Assembly (NCBI GenBank): GCA_030151565.1
Contig: JASLDM010000125.1
Location: forward strand, 1-12,824
Source: Flavobacterium sp.
GTDB taxonomy: Bacteria; Bacteroidota; Bacteroidia; Flavobacteriales; Flavobacteriaceae
Reading direction: 5' to 3'
Length of the DNA: 12,824 bases
The position numbers and the translations under genes were made by a program. Below the pieces are notes generated by a model. That model saw only the letters and a program-made list of their open reading frames with translations. It did not search any database and was not told where the DNA came from. Below, in pieces: positions 1 through 7,319 of this stretch (position 1 is its first letter; each line of letters opens with the position of its first letter).

Positions 1-164
1 ATAGTACCGAAAGTATTATCTATGCTGTTTTGGCACTTCTTTTTCAACCTTTTTTTAAACTGTATTTAGGAAGAGCACTGTGGAATGGGGTGGATGTTCT
101 TGTTGCAATTGGACTTATTGCTTCGCTGTTTCGTACGAAAAAGGAAAGATTAAATAAAAGTTAA
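1..164 (+). CDS. C-terminal fragment of a small DUF6804-like membrane protein
   Basis: The reading frame starting at base 3 is open from the window edge to a TAA at 162-164 and gives 53 residues; the N-terminus lies outside the window. The visible part has two hydrophobic segments, one around IIYAVLALLFQPFF and one around VDVLVAIGLIASLF, and ends in a short basic tail (RTKKERLNKS), so the C-terminus is probably cytoplasmic. The motif LFQPFFKLYLGRALWNGVD between the segments resembles, from memory, small Bacteroidota integral membrane proteins grouped as DUF6804. No biochemical role is known to me. The next gene begins 47 nt downstream on the same strand, with no hairpin between them. The frame and membrane character are clear; the family assignment is recollection and was not checked by a search. 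Confidence 0.6.
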   Translation, partial: STESIIYAVLALLFQPFFKLYLGRALWNGVDVLVAIGLIASLFRTKKERLNKS

Positions 165-211
165 AATAAATAGGTTAAATTTATTTCTTTCGAATTATAT
201 TTAAGCCCATT

Positions 212-628
212 ATGAAAAACACCTTACTACTTTTATTTATTTTGACAATTACGTGTGCAAAATCCCAAGAGGTATCACTCTTTGATTCAAAGGGAGCAGC
301 AATTGCGTATATAGCGGACGATAGTGATCAAACCATTTACCTTTGGGAAGGAGAGCCTGTCGCTTACTTTTCAGATAACGATATTTATGGCTTTAATGGA
401 AAACATTTGGGCTGGTGGCAAAAAGGAATTATTTACAATCAAGAAGGAGATGTTGTAGCTGCAAGCAAGCAAGTTATAAACGGCTATACAGAATATGAAT
501 CTTTTAAGGGGTTCAAGCAATTTAAGCCTTTTAAAAGTTTTAAGGAGTTTGCACCTTTTCAACCTTATTTATCTTCAAATTGGTCCAATAGTTCACTTCG
601 ACGTTTTTTACTTCAGGGTGTGGATTAA
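212..628 (+). CDS. secreted 4-fold beta-flower-like protein with FKx repeat tail
   Basis: A 138-residue protein. Residues 1-18 form a signal peptide (short basic start, LLLLFILTI core, then CAKSQ), so export is likely; the ITC sequence is a poor lipobox, so lipoprotein processing is doubtful. Residues 23-86 contain four similar short beta units: LFDSKGAAIAYI, YLWEGEPVAYF, YGFNGKHLGWW and YNQEGDVVAAS. Each has an aromatic or hydrophobic start, a glycine turn and a second strand. This fits the Bacteroidota family annotated as 4-fold beta flower proteins, whose function I do not know. Residues 98-118 are seven consecutive Phe-x-x triplets, mostly FKx, ending at Tyr119, followed by a Ser/Asn-rich segment and FLLQG. 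The start is the ATG directly before the signal peptide; no Shine-Dalgarno sequence is visible. The gene is preceded by 47 nt and followed by 71 nt that contain a candidate promoter for the next gene. Confidence 0.75.
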   Translation: MKNTLLLLFILTITCAKSQEVSLFDSKGAAIAYIADDSDQTIYLWEGEPVAYFSDNDIYGFNGKHLGWWQKGIIYNQEGDVVAASKQVINGYTEYESFKGFKQFKPFKSFKEFAPFQPYLSSNWSNSSLRRFLLQGVD

Positions 629-647
629 AAAAAACAGTGCGACATAA

Positions 648-673
648 TTTGGCGGTACGTAAATTTATGTTTG
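648..673 (+). promoter_or_regulatory. candidate Bacteroidota-type promoter
   Basis: TATGTTTG at 666-673 matches the Bacteroidota -7 consensus TAnnTTTG exactly, and TTTG at 648-651 could be the -33 element. The gap between the boxes is 14 nt, shorter than the 17 nt or more usually quoted, so the -33 assignment is weak. Transcription would start near 680, about 20 nt before the ATG at 700. Confidence 0.4.
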
Positions 674-699
674 TTACCATTAAATATTAAAATGAAACT

Positions 700-957
700 A
701 TGATCTATTACAATTCCAGATCTAAACAATTGATGAATGAAACCTTGGACTTTATAAAGCAAGTAAATTGCCCATTAAAAGTAACACTGGAAGAATTAGA
801 ACGTGTTGATTCTAATGCTTTCCAATGTAAAAAATGTACCAAACCCATTTATGACTTAAATGCTTTAGATGAAAAGGGGATTACCTCACTTTTACAAAAG
901 AACTCTGAAGCCTGTGTGCTTTTTTCATTTGATCATCCAGATATTAAAATACTTTAA
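700..957 (+). CDS. small four-cysteine (possible zinc-binding) protein
   Basis: An 85-residue acidic to neutral protein, not assigned to a named family. Counting from the ATG at 700, cysteines fall at 24, 43, 46 and 72, in the arrangement NCP - FQCKKCTKPIYDLN - ACVLF. The CxxC flanked by two outlying cysteines suggests a small zinc-binding or redox fold. It resembles, from memory, short Bacteroidota N-terminal domains of the type C-(n)-FCxxCxKxVxDF. There is no signal peptide or membrane segment, so a cytoplasmic location is likely. The start is uncertain. An in-frame ATG at 733 (MNETLDFIKQ) would remove 11 residues and looks equally natural, and the ATG at 700 overlaps the stop of a three-codon ORF (692-703). 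The next gene follows after 32 nt, with no promoter or terminator visible between, so the two are probably co-transcribed. Confidence 0.65.
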   Translation: MIYYNSRSKQLMNETLDFIKQVNCPLKVTLEELERVDSNAFQCKKCTKPIYDLNALDEKGITSLLQKNSEACVLFSFDHPDIKIL

Positions 958-989
958 TTAGACTAACTAGCGAAAACCTTCACCTTACT

Positions 990-1589
990 ATGTTTTTTAA
1001 AAAGTTTAGAAAATCAAAAACTACCGAACCAGTTGTTTCCAAAAAAACAATTAAATTCAACAAGAAGCTTATAATTGATGACAATGATTCGATAAATATA
1101 ACGAAGAAAATACCTTATGATCTTAAATTCAGATATGAGGCAAAAAGAGTCAAAACGCTTCGTGATTTGAATGAAATCAATGAAGCTATTTCAGCTCAAA
1201 AGCAAATTGTTATAATCAAACGAATAAAACCTAATTACGAAATTAAAAGTCAATACGTAGTATACCGAAATCTTGCAGATGGTACGTTGCATCTTTTTGA
1301 TGATTTTAGAAGTGAAATCGATGCTAATTTTGAACAAGTTATGAATTATGATACCTACTATCCAATGGCTCATTCCTGCCCAATTGCTGCTTATGTTTTA
1401 CCTAAAAATGCAAAAGTAGGTGATGTCTTTTTTATTGAAGACCTGATAGAGGAAATTACATACCTTCATCATCAAATGAGTACGGTTATGTATAGTAGCA
1501 TCTTTGCTACGTTTACAGAAAGTGGGTTATCGCTGCATTTAGGCAATGATTCAAATGAGATAGATCCAGTACAAATAGCCTGTGGATAA
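990..1589 (+). CDS. hypothetical 199-residue protein
   Basis: I do not recognise this family. The protein has a strongly basic N-terminus (MFFKKFRKSK) and a lysine-rich, probably disordered stretch to about residue 40, followed by a mixed alpha/beta region. Visible segments are a strand-rich part at about 72-105 (QIVIIKRIK, QYVVYRNLADGTLHLFDDF) and a conserved-looking stretch at 125-157 that includes MAHSCPIAAYVLP and KVGDVFFIEDLIEEI. The C-terminus (TFTESGLSLHL) looks like a final beta hairpin. No signal peptide, membrane helix or catalytic motif is evident; the two cysteines (130 and 198) are not arranged as a metal site. The gene follows the four-cysteine gene by 32 nt and its stop lies 32 nt before the WYL regulator ATG, so it may share a transcript with either neighbour. 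The frame is uninterrupted and the codon use resembles its neighbours, so it is very probably a real gene of unknown function. Confidence 0.75.
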   Translation: MFFKKFRKSKTTEPVVSKKTIKFNKKLIIDDNDSINITKKIPYDLKFRYEAKRVKTLRDLNEINEAISAQKQIVIIKRIKPNYEIKSQYVVYRNLADGTLHLFDDFRSEIDANFEQVMNYDTYYPMAHSCPIAAYVLPKNAKVGDVFFIEDLIEEITYLHHQMSTVMYSSIFATFTESGLSLHLGNDSNEIDPVQIACG

Positions 1590-1604
1590 TTATTTAAATA
1601 ATTA
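1587..1604. promoter_or_regulatory. 18-bp perfect palindrome, candidate operator of the WYL/recDCB operon
   Basis: TAATTATTTAAATAATTA reads identically on both strands. It overlaps the stop codon of the preceding gene and ends 17 nt before the ATG of the WYL regulator. A symmetric site here could bind a dimeric regulator, possibly the WYL protein itself as an autoregulator. The sequence is pure A/T, so part of the symmetry may be compositional. Confidence 0.35.
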
Positions 1605-1621
1605 AATAAACATATTTGAAT

Positions 1622-2518
1622 ATGGCTAAAAGAGATTTTTTAAAGCGACATCTACTTATTATAACTTTATTAAAACGAAAAGCAGCAACTTTTAATGAGA
1701 TTCAGCAATATCTTATTGACAATGAAGACGAATCAGGCTATGAATTGGAGATAAGTCAACGAACATTTCAGCGAGATAAACAAGAGATCTATTCCGTTTG
1801 GGGAGTTGAAATCGTTTATGATAGAAGTACCAAATTATATCGAATCTCCACAGAATACAATTCTGGAGATGAAATCATAGAGCGAACATTAGAATCATTT
1901 GATTTAATAACAGCTTTAAAGCAAAACAGACAAGTTGGTAAATATATTTTCTTAGAAAAAAGAAAGTCTTTTGGAAGTGAATTTTTTAATGCGATCATAA
2001 ATGCTATCGACAACGAGGTCATCATAACTTTTGATCATTTAAGCTTTACCAAGGCACCTCAAATTAGAAAATGTATCCCCAAAGCAATCAAAGAAACTCA
2101 AAACAGGTTTTATTTAATTGGCTATGATATAGAGAAAAAAGATTTTAGAAACTATGGTCTTGATCGCATAAGTAATTTAAAAGTAACGAGCGAGAAAGGG
2201 CATTCGCTTGCCATTGATATTGAGGAGTTTTACAAAGATGCTTTTGGTATAGAAAGAACAAATGAAGCTCAGAAAATCATTTTGCGTTTTGATATTAATC
2301 AAATTGAATATGTGAAGTCTTTACCATTCCATCATTCTCAAATGATCACTTCTCAAAATGCTGAGAATTTTACACTTGAACTTTTTATGCACCCAACACA
2401 CGATTTTTTATTAGAAATAATGAAATACGGTCCTATATGTGAAGTATTAGAACCGAAAATGTTACGCGATGAAATTGTTTTGAGAGTTAAAAAATTAGTA
2501 ACCCTATATCAAGTCTAA
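1622..2518 (+). CDS. WYL-domain transcriptional regulator
   Basis: A 298-residue DNA-binding regulator, close to the usual 300-330 residues of the family. Residues 1-75 form a winged helix-turn-helix: LLIITLLKRKAATFNEIQQYL, then ISQRTFQRDKQEI as the recognition helix and a wing ending KLYRIS. Residues about 118-190 form the WYL domain; the signature is FYLIGYD at 163-169, with Phe replacing the eponymous Trp, followed by RNYGLDRISNLKV. Residues about 216-290 form the C-terminal WCX domain, including HDFLLEIMKYG and EVLEP. WYL domains sense ligands, often nucleic acids or nucleotides, and regulate DNA-repair and phage-defence genes in several bacteria. I chose the ATG at 1622; a TTG two codons upstream (1616) is in frame but less likely. 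recD starts 21 nt downstream with no terminator, so this is probably the first gene of the recDCB operon and its regulator; that role is inferred from position. Confidence 0.88.
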   Translation: MAKRDFLKRHLLIITLLKRKAATFNEIQQYLIDNEDESGYELEISQRTFQRDKQEIYSVWGVEIVYDRSTKLYRISTEYNSGDEIIERTLESFDLITALKQNRQVGKYIFLEKRKSFGSEFFNAIINAIDNEVIITFDHLSFTKAPQIRKCIPKAIKETQNRFYLIGYDIEKKDFRNYGLDRISNLKVTSEKGHSLAIDIEEFYKDAFGIERTNEAQKIILRFDINQIEYVKSLPFHHSQMITSQNAENFTLELFMHPTHDFLLEIMKYGPICEVLEPKMLRDEIVLRVKKLVTLYQV

Positions 2519-2539
2519 ATCCTTTTCAAACTCCAAATT

Positions 2540-4300
2540 ATGACACCTGTTTTTACCGCTAACGTATCGGAGAAATTTGCCTCCTTTTTCAATACTGACC
2601 CTATATATCCTTTTGCTTATACATTGTATCAAGAAATGATTGATGGGCATATTTGTTTTGATCTTAATGAGATAAATAAAATTTGTATTCAAGAACAAGA
2701 ATACCAATTAGACCTTCAGACCCTTCAGAAATCTGCCTATATCACATCAGATATAAATGAAAAAGCACCTTTTTATCTTGATGCTACAAAACTATATTTG
2801 TTTAAATATTATAATTACGAATCTGTAATTGTCGATTATATTAATCAAATAAATAATGCTTCTGAATTAACACAAGCACGAATCTCTAAATTAAAAAATT
2901 TAGATAATCTAACGCAATTGTTAGATACCTTTTCAGATTTAAAGTCCGAAAACAATCAGCTTATCGATTGGCAATTTATAGCAACCCTAAAGTCTTTTAT
3001 ACAGCCCTTTAGTATCATCACAGGAGGACCTGGAACAGGTAAAACCACAACAATTGCAAAATTACTTAGTCTATTAAGCCAGGAGCAGACAACGCTTAAA
3101 ATTGCTCTAGCTGCGCCTACAGGTAAGGCAGCTGTAAGAATGAAAGAAGCATTGGTCAATAACCCCATATTCAAAAATATTGAAAAAAACTTTCCTGATA
3201 TTGAGGCAATGACGATTCATCGCTTATTGGGGAGCATCAAAGACTCACATTACTTTAAGCATACTACTACCAATCCACTAGACGCACAAGTCATTATTGT
3301 AGATGAAGCATCTATGATTGATTTGCCTTTGATGAGTAAACTTATAATGGCATTAGAACCGACCACACGCTTAATCTTATTAGGAGATCAAAATCAATTG
3401 AGTTCCGTAGGTGCTGGTTCACTTTTAAAAGATTTTTGTGAAAATGTATCGGATTTAAAGTGTATTTCTTCAGAAGTATATGAGCTTTTAAAAGATAAGT
3501 TAGCACCTAACCAATTGGGTGCATTATTGGTTAAAGATCAACCCGGTTATTTACAAGATAATATCACAGAACTTCAATTTAGTAGACGTTTCTCTAACGA
3601 CAGTAGTATTGGAAGAATCAGTCAAGCAATCCTAAACAATGATCTTTCTTTTTTAGAAACCCCAATTTTATCTGTTGAAGAAAAAGATAGTGTTGTGATT
3701 GACGAGGAGTACAAAGACCGTTACCTCGATGAAATTGTAGCGCATTATAAAGAATATATAATCGACAATGATATTAATAGCGCTTTAAAGAGCTTAAATA
3801 ACAATCGTGTTTTATGTGCTGTTAAAGATACCGATCAAGGAGTAAATCGCCTAAATAGTGTCATTGAACAAAAATTAGCAGCTAAAGGCCTATTAAAATT
3901 AGATAAAGTATTCTACCATAATCGACCTATTATGATCACGAAGAACAATCCAGAACTTCAAGTTTACAATGGAGATATTGGAATAATCCGAGATGACAAA
4001 GCTTATTTTAATGTTGGTAAAGAGGAACTACTGGTTATTCAGCCGGGACTTCTTTCGGATTATGAAACTGTTTTTGCAATGACCATACATAAATCTCAAG
4101 GTTCTGAATTTGATCATATCCTTATAGTTTTACCAAAAAATGAAGATAGTAAACTACTGACAAAACAATTGTTATATACCGGTGTTACGCGTGCCAAGAA
4201 GAAAGTTATTATTCAAGGTTCTAAAGCGATTGTCGCTCAAACCGTAAGCAATGAAGTGAATAGAATTTCAGGTTTAACCAATAGATTGAATACTTTATGA
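2540..4300 (+). CDS. recD: RecBCD enzyme subunit RecD (exodeoxyribonuclease V alpha, 5'-3' helicase)
   Basis: A 586-residue superfamily 1B helicase, close to the 608 residues of E. coli RecD. In RecBCD it travels 5'-3' on one strand and stimulates degradation until a Chi site is met. Motifs in order are Walker A GGPGTGKTT (162-170), motif Ia AAPTGKAA (191-198), TIHRLLG (225-231), Walker B IIVDEASMID (252-261), motif III LGDQNQL (281-287), a motif IV-like FSRRFSNDSSIG (347-358), motif V TIHKSQGSEF (515-524) and motif VI LLYTGVTRAK (544-553). Residues 1-140 match the position of the N-terminal domain that contacts RecB, but its sequence is divergent. The ATG at 2540 gives the expected length and lies 21 nt after the WYL gene. 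Its stop overlaps the recC start by 4 nt (ATGA), a sign of translational coupling. The stand-alone RecD2 type is less likely because recC and recB follow directly. Confidence 0.95.
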   Translation: MTPVFTANVSEKFASFFNTDPIYPFAYTLYQEMIDGHICFDLNEINKICIQEQEYQLDLQTLQKSAYITSDINEKAPFYLDATKLYLFKYYNYESVIVDYINQINNASELTQARISKLKNLDNLTQLLDTFSDLKSENNQLIDWQFIATLKSFIQPFSIITGGPGTGKTTTIAKLLSLLSQEQTTLKIALAAPTGKAAVRMKEALVNNPIFKNIEKNFPDIEAMTIHRLLGSIKDSHYFKHTTTNPLDAQVIIVDEASMIDLPLMSKLIMALEPTTRLILLGDQNQLSSVGAGSLLKDFCENVSDLKCISSEVYELLKDKLAPNQLGALLVKDQPGYLQDNITELQFSRRFSNDSSIGRISQAILNNDLSFLETPILSVEEKDSVVIDEEYKDRYLDEIVAHYKEYIIDNDINSALKSLNNNRVLCAVKDTDQGVNRLNSVIEQKLAAKGLLKLDKVFYHNRPIMITKNNPELQVYNGDIGIIRDDKAYFNVGKEELLVIQPGLLSDYETVFAMTIHKSQGSEFDHILIVLPKNEDSKLLTKQLLYTGVTRAKKKVIIQGSKAIVAQTVSNEVNRISGLTNRLNTL

Positions 4301-7300
4301 TTCAAATGTATAAAACAGCTCAATACCCTAACGCAATAGAAGCGTTGTGTTTGAATTTAAAAAAATCCAAAAACTCTATTTTTGAACCCGAAACTATTGT
4401 TGGTGCAGATAGATCAACACAGGTTTATATCACAGAAGAAATAGCAAGTCGTAATGGAATTGCAGCAAATATTAATTATTTGACTATTAACCAGTTTTTT
4501 CAAAAGCTTTTCTTTCTATTAAGACCTACAACCCTTAAATTCTCACTTATTTCTGACATCAAGGCTATTCAGTTTATTTATGAAGCTTTGGAGGATCCTT
4601 CTTTTGTAAATAACTACCAATTTCAATCGGATTATTACTCAGAAAACAACAATAAAAGATATGGTTTAGCGTGTAAAATGCAAGCTCTTTTCTCAAAATA
4701 TGCCGAATATCAACCCGAGTATTTAACGGCTTGGAGTACGAATACTTTGATAAGCACAAACGCAGAAGAGGCTTGGCAAGCCAATTTGTGGAGGTTATAT
4801 CGAGATAAAATTGACACATCACAACTCATCGACTCCTTTGATGTATTCAATACTTTGAACAATGAACTTGATAATCTAGAGGATCACTTTTCAGTAATCG
4901 CTACTCAAATACCTACAATACATTTGGTAAAATCGGAATTACTAAGTGAAATCCAAAAAGAATTATTAGGAAAAATAGGTCAAAATAGTACTGTTTATAG
5001 TTATCAATTTGACGCAGGCTCAAGTGAACACGATCTTGTAAAGCAATGGAAGTTTAATACCTCCGATTTTAAACAAGCGCAAGTAATAGAACTACCATCA
5101 ATACTAAATGGAGAAGAAACGTTATTAAAACAGCTTCAAAATACTTTATTGACCTCTCAAAACAACATTACTACAACAGATGATTCCATCAAAATTGAAG
5201 GGCACTATACACCTTATCGAGAAGTAGAAGGGGTACTAAATTACTTCATTCATCAATCAAAAAATAGTGGCGGAGTAATTACTGCAAGAAATTGCATTGT
5301 ATATTGTTGTAATTTGAAAGCGTATATTCCTGCGATTCACTATTTTTTCAATAAAAAACCTTTTGCGATTCCTTACCATATTGTGGGAGAAAAGGCATTT
5401 AGTTCGAAGTCAGCGATACACGCATTTAAAGAAATTATTGAATTGGATTGGGAACAAATGAAGCCTAATGAAGTGCTCTCTATAATAGAATATCCAAGTA
5501 TTCAAGCAAAGTTTAAACTAGATGATTTAGAGCTTTATAAAAGTTGGATTCAACTGGCTAATATTCGCTTTGGCTATCAAGGAAACGCCGCAGATGAAAC
5601 ACAGCTAGTTTCTTGGAAACACGGTTTAGATCGTATTCTGTTTGGGAGTACTATGGGTTTAGAAGCCTGGTATCAAGAAATTGCTATAACTTTAGATCTT
5701 ACAGAAGCCAATACATTTGAACAATTCATACACTTTAAGTATTTTGTAGATCAACTCTATATTTTTAAAAGTAAATCCGAAGAATTACAAAGTATTTCGA
5801 AGTGGACGGATTATACAAAAGAGTTGCTTCATTTTTTCTTTGACTTGGACAAAGAAGAACAGTTAACTCAATTAATCAATCAATTACTTGAATTGCAAAC
5901 TCAAAATTATGCATCAATAGCCTTTAAGGAATGGTGTTTATTTTTACTACCATTGGTACAGCATCCTTTTGATTTCAAATACACAGCTACTCACGGAATA
6001 ACTTTTATAGAATTAGCTAATGCTCAAATAATACCAAAGGAGATTACAGCTGTTTTAGGTCTTAATTATGATGCATATCCAGCTACAGAAACCCCGCTAG
6101 ACTTTGATTTATTAAAAACTAAGACTACGGAGCAAACCAATTTAAGCAAAAAGCAAAGGGATAAAAACACCTTTTTACAATTGCTTTTACAGACGCAATC
6201 AAATTTGTATCTAAGCTATTTGTCACATAATGCAAAAGACAATTCAGAAAATCCTCCAAGTATTTTAATCGAGCAATTAATAGATACTATCAACCAAGAA
6301 AAAGAAAGGATAAAGATAACACACCATCCCTTGCAGCGATATAACTCTAGCTATAACACTAGGGAACTATTGATAAGCTATACTATTAACAATGCAATAA
6401 ATGAAGCTGATTTTAAAGCTAGGCTAACTCAGAATGACACTGCTGAGTTGCAATTGGAACAAATAAATATCCCTTCCTTTAACAACTTTTTTATCGATTC
6501 CTTTAAACATTACAATCTTAGAGAACTTGGGCTGTATAACAATGATACTGAAACAGAACTATTAGATAGCGAATCCTTTGTATTAAATGCTTTAGAAGAG
6601 TGGTATATTAAAGATTGGGCACTTCAACAAGAAGTTTCACCAACAACAATGGATGAAAAAATGCTCCAAAATGCCTTGACCACATTTAAAGTTCAAGGTC
6701 GTTTACCTCTAAATGAATTGGGGCAATATAGTTTTGATAAAACTATAGTATCTATTGAAAAAGTATTAGAAGTCTTTTATACTGAAATTAAAAATAAAGA
6801 ACTAAATATAATCAATCTGAATCACCCTTACAGTTATAAGGGATTGCAAGTACACTTTACAGCTTCATTAAAAATTTATGACCGCACCTATTATCAAGTT
6901 TGTTTTACCAATAGTCTAGGTAAACACAAATGGAATTGGCTGCTGAATAGTTATTTTTTATTTCAAGAAAATCAAATAGATGAAACTGTTTTTATATTTC
7001 AAAACAGCAAAGAGATGCGTACTATAAAGTTCAATAAATCATCATTTTTAGAAATTTTCGATGATTCTATACTGCAGGTATTAATTGAATTATTTGTTCA
7101 AGGCAAAAAAGGTTTGGTGCCGGTTTATATCTCATCACAAAGCAAACTATATGACGACGTAGAAGCATTTAAAGATGCTCTTTTTAAAGACAACTATTTA
7201 TCTGAATACATTTCTAAAGAAATTAATAAATCTTACTTTAAAAACGATCCTGATTATTTCCAATCGTTTTTTGAAAATTATACTAGCATTGCTTCATTAA

Positions 7301-7317
7301 TCAATCAAATCAACTAA
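4297..7317 (+). CDS. recC: RecBCD enzyme subunit RecC (exodeoxyribonuclease V gamma)
   Basis: A 1006-residue protein, somewhat shorter than E. coli RecC (1122). RecC is the non-catalytic scaffold that splits the duplex and, in E. coli, scans the 3' strand for Chi through degenerate helicase and nuclease folds. The N-terminus matches the family: MIQMYKTAQYPNAIEAL, then FEPETIVGADRSTQVYITEEIA and NGIAANINYL (54-62), equivalent to FEPE...GIAANI in E. coli. Other supporting segments are the GHYTPYREVEGVLNYF block, as in the RecC/AddB helicase-like region, ITFIELANAQIIPKEITAVLGLNYDAYP in the middle, and a C-terminal nuclease-like region from about 780. No intact Walker A or nuclease DxK motif is visible, as expected for RecC. 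The ATG at 4297 overlaps the recD stop and aligns with the E. coli N-terminus; an ATG at 4306 is an alternative. recB begins 2 nt after the stop. Confidence 0.92.
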   Translation: MIQMYKTAQYPNAIEALCLNLKKSKNSIFEPETIVGADRSTQVYITEEIASRNGIAANINYLTINQFFQKLFFLLRPTTLKFSLISDIKAIQFIYEALEDPSFVNNYQFQSDYYSENNNKRYGLACKMQALFSKYAEYQPEYLTAWSTNTLISTNAEEAWQANLWRLYRDKIDTSQLIDSFDVFNTLNNELDNLEDHFSVIATQIPTIHLVKSELLSEIQKELLGKIGQNSTVYSYQFDAGSSEHDLVKQWKFNTSDFKQAQVIELPSILNGEETLLKQLQNTLLTSQNNITTTDDSIKIEGHYTPYREVEGVLNYFIHQSKNSGGVITARNCIVYCCNLKAYIPAIHYFFNKKPFAIPYHIVGEKAFSSKSAIHAFKEIIELDWEQMKPNEVLSIIEYPSIQAKFKLDDLELYKSWIQLANIRFGYQGNAADETQLVSWKHGLDRILFGSTMGLEAWYQEIAITLDLTEANTFEQFIHFKYFVDQLYIFKSKSEELQSISKWTDYTKELLHFFFDLDKEEQLTQLINQLLELQTQNYASIAFKEWCLFLLPLVQHPFDFKYTATHGITFIELANAQIIPKEITAVLGLNYDAYPATETPLDFDLLKTKTTEQTNLSKKQRDKNTFLQLLLQTQSNLYLSYLSHNAKDNSENPPSILIEQLIDTINQEKERIKITHHPLQRYNSSYNTRELLISYTINNAINEADFKARLTQNDTAELQLEQINIPSFNNFFIDSFKHYNLRELGLYNNDTETELLDSESFVLNALEEWYIKDWALQQEVSPTTMDEKMLQNALTTFKVQGRLPLNELGQYSFDKTIVSIEKVLEVFYTEIKNKELNIINLNHPYSYKGLQVHFTASLKIYDRTYYQVCFTNSLGKHKWNWLLNSYFLFQENQIDETVFIFQNSKEMRTIKFNKSSFLEIFDDSILQVLIELFVQGKKGLVPVYISSQSKLYDDVEAFKDALFKDNYLSEYISKEINKSYFKNDPDYFQSFFENYTSIASLINQIN

Positions 7318-7319
7318 GT

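Noticed and set aside
371..562. 63-residue reading frame on the - strand rich in Lys and Leu
   Set aside because: It is the complement of the FKx repeat of the secreted protein; the pattern arises from the repeated codons and there is no independent start signal.
692..703. Three-codon ORF ATGAAACTATGA overlapping the start at 700
   Set aside because: It could couple translation, but short ORFs of this kind are common in AT-rich DNA and the true start may be the ATG at 733.
1611..1618. CATATTTG, a -7-like box just before the WYL gene
   Set aside because: Transcription would begin inside the start codon region and no -33 element lies at a suitable distance.
2540..4300. Possibility that the helicase is a stand-alone RecD2
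   Set aside because: The length fits RecD rather than the longer RecD2, and recC and recB follow directly in the same operon.
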